From positions 1 to 64,000 of the forward strand of contig JAJDBM010000026.1 of the NCBI GenBank assembly GCA_029261355.1: 64,000 bases of DNA, written 5' to 3'. This DNA comes from Nitrospirales bacterium. Its GTDB lineage: Bacteria; Nitrospirota; Nitrospiria; Nitrospirales; UBA8639. The notes below the pieces were generated by a model. It had not been told where the DNA came from and did not search any database. It was given only the letters and a program-made list of their open reading frames with translations. This document shows positions 36,266 through 45,326 of the stretch, in pieces (position 1 is the first letter of the stretch; each line of letters begins with the position of its first letter). The translations under genes and the position numbers were made by a program.

Positions 36266-36496
36266 TTAAGCGTCTTTGGCATGATTGTGATCGCATGTAT
36301 TAATCCCCAATACTCGCCATGCTGGACAAAAACCCATCATTCCTGACACGAGCGCGACAAGGCCAATCACAAGGGTCACGACTGTTTCCCACACTGGGAG
36401 CGCTGTGAGTCCACCGAATGCGAGAAGTGTGATTCCCAATGTAATACGGATGACTCTTTCTCCATGTCCTACGTTATGTCCTATTTTACATTCCAT
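36266..36496 (-). CDS. DUF2892 (YgaP-type) small membrane protein
   Basis: This 76-residue protein has the DUF2892 pattern: MECKIGHNVGHGERVIRI, then two hydrophobic helices, with GFCPAWRVLGINTC at the end. AAGGAGGT precedes ATG 36496. The same domain is fused to rhodanese in YgaP and is common next to rhodanese and sulfur-transfer genes, fitting the CstB-like gene downstream. Confidence 0.85.
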   Translation of the reverse strand: MECKIGHNVGHGERVIRITLGITLLAFGGLTALPVWETVVTLVIGLVALVSGMMGFCPAWRVLGINTCDHNHAKDA

Positions 36497-36540
36497 AAGA
36501 CACCTCCTTACCAGAATGATCACTATACAATTGATAAAAC

Positions 36541-36556
36541 ATCAAGAGTCATGCCA
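36541..36556 (-). promoter_or_regulatory. Weak sigma54-like promoter before the DUF2892 gene
   Basis: On the minus strand TGGCATGACTCTTGAT fits the -24 half well and has TTGA instead of TTGC at -12. It lies about 46 bases before ATG 36496, the same spacing as at cbpA. The changed -12 base makes activity doubtful. Confidence 0.35.
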
Positions 36557-36854
36557 TGTTTGTAAGTCAATGAGTTTATTGAGGAAGTAGGGGGAGATCT
36601 CTTGCTGGAGATTGAAGATTGTCCCATTTTTCCACACGACTAAGATTCTGGAAGTCCCGGAATGGTCCCAGTACAGAATAGGGCAATGTGCCATTTATTT
36701 GATGAGTCATTGATCCATATGGTTATGAGAAAGTCTTGCATGTTTTTTCAGCAATACTGTGTCCGAATGATTGTGAAGGAGAGAGGGTTGGAGCAGGAGC
36801 AAAAACCCCCTCGCAGTCGTGGTGGTGTCAGAACATTTCCATTCCGTTTCCATA

Positions 36855-37274
36855 TTATGTTCCGTACACATTGAGCAAATTTGGTTCGATCATGTGATTG
36901 AGAATGTCTGAGCGTGCGAGGACTCCAAGCAATTTGCCATTATGAACGACTGGCAATCTTACGACTTGCTGGTCAAGCATAGTATTCATAGCAAATTCGG
37001 CCGTGGTTGACTCTTCGACTGTCACGGGGTTAGTCGTCATAATATCTTCTGCTGTAATACCTGATAGATCTTTTTGATTAAGCAATGCGGTCATCAAGTC
37101 AAACTCTGAGACGACGCCCACCAGTTTGCCCCCCGGTTCAATGACAGGGACCCCACTAAAGTTTCCCGATTGCAACAATACCGCGAGATCACGGGCACGA
37201 TAGCTTCGTGTCACGGCCACCACTCGAGTGGTCATCATATCTCTTACTTTTTTGCGAAGATTCGGTTCTGGCAT
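36855..37274 (-). CDS. CBS-domain pair protein
   Basis: This 139-residue protein consists of one Bateman module: VRDMMTTRVVAVTRS with KLVGVVSEFDL, and AEDIMTTNPVTVEES with GKLLGVLARSDIL. Such stand-alone modules bind AMP, ATP or related ligands and act as energy sensors. It follows cbpM by 62 bases, probably in the same transcript as the chaperone genes. Confidence 0.9.
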   Translation of the reverse strand: MPEPNLRKKVRDMMTTRVVAVTRSYRARDLAVLLQSGNFSGVPVIEPGGKLVGVVSEFDLMTALLNQKDLSGITAEDIMTTNPVTVEESTTAEFAMNTMLDQQVVRLPVVHNGKLLGVLARSDILNHMIEPNLLNVYGT

Positions 37275-37336
37275 GCGTCTAATCTCCTTGATGAGTTTTA
37301 AGTCGGTTGTGTGTATTTACGCTGGTCCTAGTTTTA

Positions 37337-37699
37337 TTACTGAAGTCTGTCGTGTGAAAAACAATCTGTCTGTTTGTATTCACACGCGTGACGCAGGGTA
37401 TGTTCGAGTTCTGTAATTCGATCAAGCAAGTCAAGGGCAATCGCGACGCCGGCCCAATTGATGCCGAGGTCTCGATGAAGGCGAAGTCCACGGCACAGTC
37501 TGTCTAAGGCTTCGGTGGTAAACAAATTTTCACCTTCTTGGCTCTGGTGAGATGGCTGAATGATTTCCCATCGTACACAAACGGTCAAGATATCAGGCCC
37601 AATGCCAAGTTGGGAGCAGAGTTCTTCTTGTCGGTACCATTCTTGTTGAAACAGTTCGGCAATGACTTCATCGATATTGGCCTGGGTTTCATTAGGCAT
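37337..37699 (-). CDS. cbpM: Chaperone modulator CbpM
   Basis: This 120-residue protein of the CbpM/MerR-like helix family (WYRQEELCSQLGIGPDI, LFTTEALDRLCRGLRLHRDLGINWAGVAI split here) binds the J-domain of CbpA and modulates its activity. The reading frame overlaps the end of cbpA by eight bases, the usual coupled arrangement. The C-terminus has an additional cysteine-containing tail (ACEYKQTDC). Confidence 0.85.
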   Translation of the reverse strand: MPNETQANIDEVIAELFQQEWYRQEELCSQLGIGPDILTVCVRWEIIQPSHQSQEGENLFTTEALDRLCRGLRLHRDLGINWAGVAIALDLLDRITELEHTLRHACEYKQTDCFSHDRLQ

Positions 37700-38657
37700 G
37701 TGTGGCCTCCTGGATGAGACGAGTACGAGGATTCGGGTGGTCGATAGCCTTTAATTGTGTGTAGAGTTCTTGTTCCTCTTGAGTCAGGTCAGGTGGAAGG
37801 GAAATTTCAAGAATGACAAACAGATCACCATGCGTTCCTTTTTGTGCCGGGAGTCCTTTGCCTTGTAACCGCAACTTTTGTCTGGTCTGACTTTTCGGAG
37901 GGATTTTTAGATTCACCAAGCCCGTGAGCGTAGGTACCTCGACTTCTGTCCCAAGAGCGGCTTCCCATGGCCAGAGGGGAAGGGTAACAAAGAGATTAGA
38001 ACCTTGTTGCTGATAGACCGGATGCGGGAGGGCATGGATGTGGAGATATAGATTTCCCGAAGGGGCTCCCCCTCGACCCGGTGCACCCTTTCCTTTCACC
38101 CGTAGTCGCTGCCCTTCCCTGAGACCCTTGGGAATGCGGATGTCAATGATATGAGATTTTCCGGTGGCATCAGCCAGCTCTAATCGTCGTGTTGTCCCAG
38201 AAAGAAATTCTTGCAATGGGAGCTGGACTGATGCTTCGAGGTCTGCTCCAGGCATGGCAAAACCACGAAACGAGGTACCCTCTTTTTGAGCCTGTTGGCG
38301 AAAGAGATTCTCAAACATCTCGCTGAAGTCTGCTCCTTTTCCTTGAGTCTGATACGTGCCCGATTCGTCAGGGTTACCTTGAGCACCAGCTTCGCCTTGA
38401 GCGCGTTGATAGGCTTCAGCATCCTTCCATTGAAAGCCGTATTGATCGTACTTTTTTCGCTTCGCTTCATCGCTGATGACTTCATAGGCTTCATTGAGTT
38501 CTTTAAAGTTTTTCTCCATTTCAGATTTTTTGTTACCAGGATGAAGATCGGGATGATATTTTCTGGCGCGCCGCCGATACGCCTTTTTGATTTCATCAGG
38601 CGTTGCGATTTTTGTTACACCGAGAATGTCGTAGTAATCACGTGGAGTCGTAGTCAT
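37692..38657 (-). CDS. cbpA: Curved DNA-binding protein A, DnaJ-type co-chaperone
   Basis: This 321-residue protein has the J-domain at the N-terminus with the HPD motif in KYHPDLHPGN, a Gly-poor acidic linker, and the two DnaJ C-terminal substrate-binding domains (IRIPKGLREGQRLRVKGKG; LKIPPKSQTRQKLRLQGKGLP). The zinc-finger domain of true DnaJ is absent, which defines CbpA. It works with DnaK and is held in check by CbpM, encoded next. A sigma54-type promoter sits about 47 bases upstream. Confidence 0.93.
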   Translation of the reverse strand: MTTTPRDYYDILGVTKIATPDEIKKAYRRRARKYHPDLHPGNKKSEMEKNFKELNEAYEVISDEAKRKKYDQYGFQWKDAEAYQRAQGEAGAQGNPDESGTYQTQGKGADFSEMFENLFRQQAQKEGTSFRGFAMPGADLEASVQLPLQEFLSGTTRRLELADATGKSHIIDIRIPKGLREGQRLRVKGKGAPGRGGAPSGNLYLHIHALPHPVYQQQGSNLFVTLPLWPWEAALGTEVEVPTLTGLVNLKIPPKSQTRQKLRLQGKGLPAQKGTHGDLFVILEISLPPDLTQEEQELYTQLKAIDHPNPRTRLIQEATHA

Positions 38658-38702
38658 AGGTGTTAAAGACTGTTTAAATCGTTGATGGTAATTTTAGGAA
38701 AT

Positions 38703-38718
38703 GGCAAGTCTGATGCCA
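38703..38718 (-). promoter_or_regulatory. Sigma54-type promoter for cbpA-cbpM
   Basis: On the minus strand TGGCATCAGACTTGCC keeps GG and GC at -24/-12 spacing and the TTGC block. The -12 element is about 47 bases from the cbpA ATG. Confidence 0.6.
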
Positions 38719-38929
38719 GACGGTATAATGACCGAAATGCTCACAAAATCAGAAAATTGGGTTAGTACTGTCAAACGTTGCTAGAGAAACTGTAGATTTT
38801 TAGAACTCTCACATTCGAGAGGAGTGTGGCAAAAAATCCCTTTTCTTTTTTTCGAGACTACTTGTAGGATCCCTGTGAGTTGACGGCTAGCATCTATGTC
38901 CTTGTCTATAACGGAGTAAGTCATTAAAG

Positions 38930-39091
38930 ATGACGAAAATTCTGCTGCAGACCAGAATGGTTGTTACCGTGTATGTGTCGTGTTTAAGTTGCTCTACTCG
39001 AGCGTCTAGTTCGCCTTTGAGCGAATGTCGCAGGTACTGGGAAGAGGAATGCGTTGGTCAATACATGTCACGAGACCTGACCTGGCAATGA
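38930..39091 (+). CDS. Possible small lipoprotein
   Basis: ATG 38930 to TGA 39089-39091 encodes 53 residues. A basic start (MTKILLQTR) and a hydrophobic stretch lead to a lipobox-like VSCLSC, followed by a polar, cysteine-containing mature part. GGAG lies 14 bases upstream, a little far. It converges on the MtfA-like gene. Could be a genuine small lipoprotein or chance. Confidence 0.35.
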   Translation: MTKILLQTRMVVTVYVSCLSCSTRASSSPLSECRRYWEEECVGQYMSRDLTWQ

Positions 39092-39111
39092 CCTTTAGTG
39101 TGTAATTAGGT

Positions 39112-40128
39112 TTAGTCCAAACAACAGTGCTTATATTTTTTCCCACTACCACAGGGACAGGGGACATTGCGACCCAGTCCATGATGTTTGGGGCCTAGCA
39201 TACTCGTTACGGCGTTTCTGATACGTGCTTGTGAATTCTGACGAAAGATACGTTCCAACATTGTATGCAGTGCTGGATGTTTCTTTTTCATTTTTTGAGG
39301 ATTTTCAAAGAAGTATTCAGACGTAACGGCAAAGAATTCAGCTTCACTCGTTAGGGCATAAGGGTTGATATCCGAATGGCGGTTGGCGATTTTTGTCATC
39401 TCTTTATGGACTAATTGTAACCATGGCTTCACGGCGTTTATGGGAAGTGTCGCATTCGGTATTCCATCTACGGTGCCGTCGGACTTGTCCATCAAGTGAA
39501 CAAACTCGTGAATCCCGACATTTTTTTGATCTTGAGTTGATTGGAACCCGTGGATTAGATCTGGTTTTGATAAAATCATCATTCGGTTCATCGCGCCTGA
39601 TCCTATCATGCCTAATACGTCATGATTGCCTTTTTGTCCTATCTTATAGTGCTCATCGAAGTTGGTTGGATAGATGAGGATTTCTTGAATTTGATCCCAC
39701 TCCCATTCTGGGAACCCAAATGTAGGAATAATGGCACTGGCTGCCACGAGGATTCGAACGGTATCATCCACCGATGTCTTGATACCGGTTATCTGCTTTT
39801 CATTCAGAAAAATTTTAATCTCTTCGCGAAATCGCCCTTTCTCAGATTCATCAAGAGCTCGAAAGAACGCTACGTCGCGATTCAATATTCCTTCCCAAAT
39901 TTTTGGGAACGCTTTATTCCGCAATGCTGCACGGGTGCGTCCTTGACGAGTTAAAAACAGGTAAAGCGCTATCATTGCCACAAAATTTCCTGCTAATAGA
40001 ATTGAGATCTCAGCTGTGGAGCCATGGCGAGGCCATGAGAGAATCAGAAGGAGGAGATATACGAGGACTACCAGGCTGAGTGCAAGGGTTCGAGTGAATC
40101 GTTCTTGGCGAGCACGTGTATCATTCAT
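39112..40128 (-). CDS. MtfA-type zinc-dependent peptidase with membrane anchor and SEC-C motif
   Basis: This 338-residue protein has two N-terminal membrane helices (about 15-30 and 40-60), then an MtfA/peptidase M90 domain with zinc motif GIHEFVHLMD and a downstream glutamate region SEAEFFAVTSEYFFE. It ends with a SEC-C zinc finger (CPCGSGKKYKHCC). MtfA in E. coli binds the Mlc repressor and is a peptidase. The membrane anchor and SEC-C tail are additions. It may act in protein quality control near the chaperone genes. Confidence 0.88.
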   Translation of the reverse strand: MNDTRARQERFTRTLALSLVVLVYLLLLILSWPRHGSTAEISILLAGNFVAMIALYLFLTRQGRTRAALRNKAFPKIWEGILNRDVAFFRALDESEKGRFREEIKIFLNEKQITGIKTSVDDTVRILVAASAIIPTFGFPEWEWDQIQEILIYPTNFDEHYKIGQKGNHDVLGMIGSGAMNRMMILSKPDLIHGFQSTQDQKNVGIHEFVHLMDKSDGTVDGIPNATLPINAVKPWLQLVHKEMTKIANRHSDINPYALTSEAEFFAVTSEYFFENPQKMKKKHPALHTMLERIFRQNSQARIRNAVTSMLGPKHHGLGRNVPCPCGSGKKYKHCCLD

Positions 40129-40406
40129 GAGATATTCGAATATATTCAGAGAGGAGAAATCTCTGTGGATTACGGTCGTTGATAAGGGAAATTGAGTGAG
40201 ATGGTTTGACTAGAAGTCCACAGGATATTGGATTCTTGTCTGTTGTCGCCTGCTTGAAGAATACTGTCTGCCTTCATGATTGCGAGAGTGGCATTCCGTG
40301 ATTGTCGTTTCATTCCTGGAGAGGCTATTTGCGTTGAGCGGTGGATGGGGTAGATTCAGTATTCGCGGTATACATTCGAAATCTTGTTTGATGATCGATC
40401 CTTTGT

Positions 40407-40802
40407 TTAATCAGGGACTAGATGAAATGGAGGGACAAGAATTCTGAGGAAATTGATAACATTCGAGATTTCCTGATCCGTTAGTACATCTTCCCAGCTT
40501 GGCATTTCAATGTGAATCCCGTATCGAATAATTTTAAACAAATCTTGATCCGATCGTACCCTTGTTTTCTCATCAAGCAAATTTGTTGGTCGTTGCCCTT
40601 CAAGGTATGGCCCGACCGAACCTTGTCCATCTCCCTTGTCTCCATGACATTCAGCGCAATGTTCAATGAACGTAATTTCCCCTTTTATTGCAGTTTTCTG
40701 ATCCGCGGATGCGAGCATTGCGAAGACTGTGATCGCAAGGAAAATCATTGGGAATGTAAGTTTCCACTTATAGGTGTTTTTAAATATACCATCTATGCTC
40801 AT
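40407..40802 (-). CDS. Small monoheme c-type cytochrome
   Basis: This 131-residue exported protein has a signal segment at about 13-33, heme motif CAECH and axial methionine in HIEMPSWED (class I). It ends in NVINFLRIL. It follows another small cytochrome by 28 bases, so the two are co-expressed. Electron carrier of unknown partner. Confidence 0.88.
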   Translation of the reverse strand: MSIDGIFKNTYKWKLTFPMIFLAITVFAMLASADQKTAIKGEITFIEHCAECHGDKGDGQGSVGPYLEGQRPTNLLDEKTRVRSDQDLFKIIRYGIHIEMPSWEDVLTDQEISNVINFLRILVPPFHLVPD

Positions 40803-40830
40803 CGAGAAAATCGTCTGATGTTTGAGAAAT

Positions 40831-41199
40831 TTAATTTAATCTTGTCTGAAATGGAGCAATATGACGAATGTATTGGATGACGGCTCTCATTTCCTGAGGC
40901 GTTAGTTTGTCAAACCATTTATGCATGGGACTAAACGCCAATCCCCACACGACTGCGGAATGCAAGTCATGTTCAGATTTCATTTTCGATTCCGCTGATT
41001 GAAAATTAGCTGGAGGTACAGTGAGGGTTTTAGCGTCTGGCCCATTCCCTTCACCGTTGATTCCATGGCAACGGATGCAATTATTTTTATAGATGGCTTG
41101 ACCATCAGTGAAATATTTTGAGTAATCCTGTCCGACTCCAGCCATTCCGAGCAATAGTGGTGCAAGTGACCCTACGAATAAATACACGATGATTCTCAT
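40831..41199 (-). CDS. Small monoheme c-type cytochrome
   Basis: This 122-residue exported protein has an N-terminal signal peptide (about 1-22), heme motif CIRCH and candidate methionine ligand in SPMHKWFD, with the C-terminal helix MRAVIQYIRHI. It is the first of a pair of small cytochromes on the minus strand. Confidence 0.88.
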   Translation of the reverse strand: MRIIVYLFVGSLAPLLLGMAGVGQDYSKYFTDGQAIYKNNCIRCHGINGEGNGPDAKTLTVPPANFQSAESKMKSEHDLHSAVVWGLAFSPMHKWFDKLTPQEMRAVIQYIRHIAPFQTRLN

Positions 41200-41651
41200 A
41201 TTGTACCTCTTCTTGTTTTTATTGAATTATTGTGAAAAGACCGTACATTTTTTTTCAGAACCCAGGGGGATAGATGATTCTCATGAATGCCAAAGTTAAT
41301 CAAGATGCATGCCAGGAGAAGAAGTGAACAGATCAATGACTAAATTGAGTGGAGTAGGAAGTCATAGAGTGAGAAATGCATACAATTTTCTTCACGCCTG
41401 ATGATATGGGGACATGAAGTATTGAGTAAACATAAATGAGAAGTGGTCCTTTTTGCGCCAATCATTCTCCCTGAAAATGTTGCAGAATTCACCACCTACT
41501 CAAAAGAGATGGCGGCGGGTATGTTTTCACTGGGTACTTCGTATGCACAATTCTCCCTTTATGGTAAGCGAAACCTATGGCCCTACAATTGCACAAATAA
41601 TGGTTGCTCTAATGTATATTTTAAAATATTGGTGAGTCACGAGGATTTAAA
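41200..41651. other. Intergenic, weak sigma54-like site only
   Basis: On the minus strand 41299-41314 reads TGGCATGCATCTTGAT, with TTGA instead of TTGC, about 100 bases before the cytochrome ATG at 41199; activity is doubtful. Short open frames at 41443-41655 lack any domain. Otherwise nothing is seen. Confidence 0.35.
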
Positions 41652-42053
41652 TTGAAAGATCTAGAAATTATTTTACTGGTAATCCACGAAACAAAAGTTC
41701 GAGAAAGTATTTCTCGGGGGTTACAAATGCGAGGCTATTCGGTTGCGAGTACACAGGATGGAGAAGAAGCACTCACGCATGTTTCTCAAATTTCTCCCTC
41801 CGTTATTCTTATTGATCTTTACCTTAAAAATCCGAGTGGCTTAGAGCTCTTAAGAAGGCTTCGTTTGCAGGGGTATCGGGGAAAAGTGATTCTTCTCTCG
41901 GGCATGTCGTTGAGGACTGAGATGTCAGAAGCGTATTCTTGGGGTGTTGATCATGTCCTGTGTCGGCCACTGAATTTAGATGAATTGAATTGTGCAATCT
42001 GCTCTGTTCTAGGATCTGCTACAAGTACCGAGATCCATTTACCAATTTCCTAA
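41652..42053 (+). CDS. Degenerate single-domain receiver protein
   Basis: This 133-residue receiver-fold protein has the phosphorylation-site aspartate position (ILIDLYL), but the N-terminal acidic pair is replaced (LLVIHETK instead of VDDE) and the C-terminal lysine is replaced by arginine (LCRPLNL). Standard phosphotransfer chemistry is therefore unlikely, as in pseudo-receivers. It starts at TTG 41652 with GAGGA upstream. No kinase is adjacent. Confidence 0.75.
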   Translation: MKDLEIILLVIHETKVRESISRGLQMRGYSVASTQDGEEALTHVSQISPSVILIDLYLKNPSGLELLRRLRLQGYRGKVILLSGMSLRTEMSEAYSWGVDHVLCRPLNLDELNCAICSVLGSATSTEIHLPIS

Positions 42054-42302
42054 TCAATCTGCAGAATTGTGAGAATTGCTTCAATTGGGATTAGTCTGGA
42101 TTAATCATTCAGGACGTTCTTCTCTTTATATAGTCTTTGGTTTGTTCGAGTGAGTACACACCGATTGCCAAACCATAAATATTGAACCCCTAGGCGTACC
42201 AGCTTTGTTCAGCAATAAAGGTGAGCTATTACCCAAACCTGACTTACACCGATTACGACGGAAGAAGCCATTCGATGGCGACTGGAAATGGGAGTTAGAA
42301 TT

Positions 42303-42668
42303 ATGTATCGCATTCTCGATGACAGTTGTGACCATGTTGTGGGAATTTTCGTTGATGGCAAACTAACAAAGGAAGATTACGATGTCTTGATTCCATTTTT
42401 GGAGAATCGTATTACTGAAATGGGGCGAATAAGTCTATTGTGCGACATGACTCAGTTCACCAGCATCGAAGTGGCAGTGTTCTGGGAAGAGTTTAAATGT
42501 CGTATCCAATATTTACGTGATTTTAAACGAATCGCGATCATCGGGGATCAGCGGTGGTTGAATTGGTATGCCACAAATATGAAGCCTTTGCTGAACACAG
42601 AGTTACGTTACTCTCCACTTGCGCAGTGTAATGATGCCTGGGAGTGGTTGAAGAGTGAGTCGGTATGA
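42303..42668 (+). CDS. SpoIIAA-like (STAS) protein
   Basis: This 121-residue protein of the SpoIIAA-like family has VVGIFVDGKLTKEDYDVLIPFLE at its start (strand and helix of the STAS fold, split in the pattern) and RIAIIGDQRWLNW and AWEWLK near the end. The serine phosphorylated in true anti-anti-sigma factors is not at the usual place. ATG 42303 is preferred over 42288. These proteins often occur singly and bind lipid or membranes; function here is unknown. Confidence 0.7.
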   Translation: MYRILDDSCDHVVGIFVDGKLTKEDYDVLIPFLENRITEMGRISLLCDMTQFTSIEVAVFWEEFKCRIQYLRDFKRIAIIGDQRWLNWYATNMKPLLNTELRYSPLAQCNDAWEWLKSESV

Positions 42669-42800
42669 GTCGGTAAACATAAAATATTGTGCGCGTTCAA
42701 ATTTTCTGCAAACCCTTTCACGAGATCCCAATAGCTATATATCTTCCAATCATGCCGAGTCCCAACCAGAGTAAATCATTTGACAAGGTTCCCCTTCATG

Positions 42801-43215
42801 GGGCCACTTTAGTTGGCTTTATTTCTTTGCATTTTTAACGAAAATTCGGGGATTCTTCTTCTTTCGCTTTGGACTGCCTGGATGGCAAATATGAATCCTC
42901 GGTGCCTGTCTATTACTTCTAGTCGTCGCTCTTATCCGTCGTTGGGAACACTATATTGTGAGGCCGACATGCGTGATCATGAAGAATGGGTATAGTCAAC
43001 ATGAAATTGCCTTTCTCAAGCTTGAGAAGATTAAAGATATCAACCTAGTGCAGTGACCAATTATCAGATTTTGGGAAATCGGAACCCTGGTTATCTTGTT
43101 ATCAAAAGAAGGGCGAGAGTTACGAATTCTCGGGGTAAAAGAGCCAGATGTTGTGGAAGCGAAAATCTTGGCGTTATTGCCAGGGCCACTCGTAGATCAT
43201 TCGCTTTCGTCATGA
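42801..43215 (+). pseudogene. PH-domain membrane protein (YdbS/YdbT-like) remnant
   Basis: Two frames encode pieces of one protein. The first has two hydrophobic helices (GILLLSLWTAWMANMNP). After a shift near 42899 the next frame gives ACLLLLVVALIRRWEHYIV and a bacterial PH domain: SQHEIAFLKLEKIKDINLVQ, then TGA at 43054-43056, then FWEIGTLVIL and GVKEPDVVEAKILAL to the stop at 43215. A TAG also interrupts the first few codons. The order transmembrane pair plus bPH2 domain fits YdbS-like proteins. Dead gene. Confidence 0.72.
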
Positions 43216-43270
43216 TGATGAATAACTCTTTACCCAATAATTTCAGTCTTGAAAAAATGGCATTATTAGG

Positions 43271-43855
43271 ATGACGATTATTTCTCACCGCATACATCTT
43301 ATTGTCTGGCTACTGGTTGTGGCGGTTGCGGCAGCCTTGTCGATAGAACTCATGTTGAGCGAAAACCCCGGACGCCTATTTGGTCATACGCAGATGGCAC
43401 ATATTGTTGGCTGGCTGGGACTTCTCATGATCACACTGACCTTAGTGTATCCTATCAAACGCCGTTTGCATCCCAATGATGTCTGGCCGAAGCAATGGTT
43501 TAAAGTTCATCAGATTTTTGGAATTCTTGGCCCATTGCTTATCTTGGTTCATTCAGGAACGCACTTTCACGCCGCAGTTCCAGTACTGGCACTTATTGCG
43601 ATGCTCCTCGTGGTGTTTAGCGGAATTACAGGGCAAGCCTTACATTATTTTGCGTTTCGGACCATGCATGAACAGCGTCATAAGCTTGCGGAGCAAGGAC
43701 TAACTCAGGAGGCTGTTGAATCACGTCTCCGGGCACTCGCTCAACAAGCGGAAACGCTCCGATCGTGGCGGTGCGTCCACGGTCCTTTCACATGGACGTT
43801 TATCCTACTCACGCTTATTCATGTTGGTGGGGCACTCTACTTTGGAGGTTTATAG
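43271..43855 (+). CDS. Multi-pass membrane protein, cytochrome b-like, partner of the pentaheme gene
   Basis: This 194-residue protein has about four to five transmembrane helices with well-placed histidines (HTQMAH, VHQIFG, LVHSGTHFHAAV, HGPFTWTFILLTLIHVGG), the pattern of ferric-reductase or cytochrome b-type membrane subunits. Between helices lies a charged segment (MHEQRHKLAEQGLTQEAVE). It ends four bases before the pentaheme cytochrome gene, implying a membrane complex that moves electrons between the quinone pool and the periplasmic hemes. Confidence 0.72.
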   Translation: MTIISHRIHLIVWLLVVAVAAALSIELMLSENPGRLFGHTQMAHIVGWLGLLMITLTLVYPIKRRLHPNDVWPKQWFKVHQIFGILGPLLILVHSGTHFHAAVPVLALIAMLLVVFSGITGQALHYFAFRTMHEQRHKLAEQGLTQEAVESRLRALAQQAETLRSWRCVHGPFTWTFILLTLIHVGGALYFGGL

Positions 43856-43858
43856 CTG

Positions 43859-44440
43859 ATGTGGTGTCTACAGTCATGGGTAAAGCCCGTCGTTCTTATT
43901 GCAACGGCTTTGCTTATCGTATACATAGCCTGGGGCTCGCTTCACAACCCCGAAGCCCTATGGGCTCCCGGTCATCTCAGTCGTTTTCATGCTGATATTT
44001 CTACTTGTGAACGCTGTCATGAAGCGTTTGTGGGTGCATCAAATGGCAAGTGTCTTGCCTGTCATACATTACTAGAGTTTCAATTGAAGTCATCTGCAGA
44101 CATTCATCATCTTCATCGATCGGCGATAGATCAACAACGTTCTTGTATGGATTGTCATACCGAGCATCGTGGCGTGTTAGCGAGGATTACTCTTGGAACA
44201 TTGCATAATCCACATGGTGAATTTGTGTATAGAGCCACGGGCACCTCGTCTTGCTCAGACTGTCATGTTATGAGTTCAGGAATGATAGACACGAACCCGG
44301 TTCTTTTGAATAACTCTAGAGTTCGTCATCTTATTGAAGAAGGGGAAGGAGCTCATCGACCAGGACATTTTGCTCAATGTTTAAAGTGTCATCGAGGAGA
44401 GCCGTTAGATAGGGCGAAAGAGAAAAGGGAGGACGATTAA
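43859..44440 (+). CDS. Membrane-anchored pentaheme c-type cytochrome
   Basis: This 193-residue protein has an N-terminal anchor (VVLIATALLIVYIAW) and five heme motifs: CERCH, CLACH, CMDCH, CSDCH and CLKCH. Histidine-rich spacers (ADIHHLHR) supply likely axial ligands. The layout is like cytochromes of the c7/NapC-type or doubled CxxCH fold group rather than class I. It probably forms a complex with the preceding membrane protein. Substrate unknown. Confidence 0.85.
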   Translation: MWCLQSWVKPVVLIATALLIVYIAWGSLHNPEALWAPGHLSRFHADISTCERCHEAFVGASNGKCLACHTLLEFQLKSSADIHHLHRSAIDQQRSCMDCHTEHRGVLARITLGTLHNPHGEFVYRATGTSSCSDCHVMSSGMIDTNPVLLNNSRVRHLIEEGEGAHRPGHFAQCLKCHRGEPLDRAKEKREDD

Positions 44441-44699
44441 GTTGTATGCCACACTTCGTGTTCAGGGATATAACTCCAGATTATGAATCAATATTTTTAG
44501 ACTGCCTTTCTGGCAAGTATTCTTTCAGCCTTTGTCCCGACGATTAGGATAATTGTCATCCGTCATTTTGAGGTCTGAGGTCGGAAGAATATCGCCTACG
44601 TTTCCTGTTTTCTTGCTGGCATGCTGACCCCAGTTTCATTTCTTCACGCCCCCAAATAATTTGACATGAATGAGTGAGCGCTTTTCTATCTGCTTACTA

Positions 44700-44745
<46 letters not shown>

Positions 44746-45216
44746 CTTACCATTTTTTATTCAGTTCATCACAGCATCTGTGTGTGATGAGAATCCTGAA
44801 CTGACGATTGGTCTTATCCCAAAGTTTTGGATAGGGTTCATTCCTTTATCGATGGGGTGGTCTCATTAATGAGACGTTACTCGGAGCGTTACTATCTGTT
44901 TTGGCCGGAGCGTGGGTCTATACTGATGTCACTCAACAGCAATCGCACGCGGAATGTGAACTACGGAAATGCAGGGTGTTTGCGCTACTGGGCAGAATTC
45001 TGGTCGCTCTGAGCGTTACTCTCAGTAAGAGTATCTTGAATCTTTCAATCGTAAGCATATATTTAATGTACTCAACTTAAATTGTAGCTTTTTGCACCAT
45101 CATAGAAAAGTGGCTCTGTAGAAAAAATCCCCTTCACTTTGGGCACGACTCTTAGATTCGTAAGCAGACTTTTTAGTTTTTTATATAATCTTGTTTTTTT
45201 TGAGTATCATATGAAA

Positions 45217-45232
45217 CGGCAAGACACTTGCT
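45217..45232 (+). promoter_or_regulatory. Sigma54-type promoter for the Sll1863-like gene
   Basis: On the plus strand CGGCAAGACACTTGCT matches the -24/-12 consensus at all but two positions, with GG/GC and TTGC intact. The downstream ATG at 45327 is about 97 bases away. Confidence 0.6.
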
Positions 45233-45326
45233 GTTCATTGATTGCCAGTCGTATGCGGTTTAGTGTTTGCGCAGGATCTGGCGAAACCTTCAGAGATGCT
45301 CGCAAGTAAGGGAAGGAGAAGTCATT

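Noticed and set aside
40129-40406. Sigma54-like TGGCATTCC sequence near 40291
   Set aside because: The -12 GC is at the wrong spacing, so it fails the GG-N10-GC requirement.
41443-41655. Two overlapping short frames before the pseudo-receiver gene
   Set aside because: They overlap each other and the next gene, and lack motifs.
44827-45070. Two overlapping open frames after the microsatellite
   Set aside because: One is arginine-rich without pattern; the other is hydrophobic but has no start codon. Neither matches a family I know.
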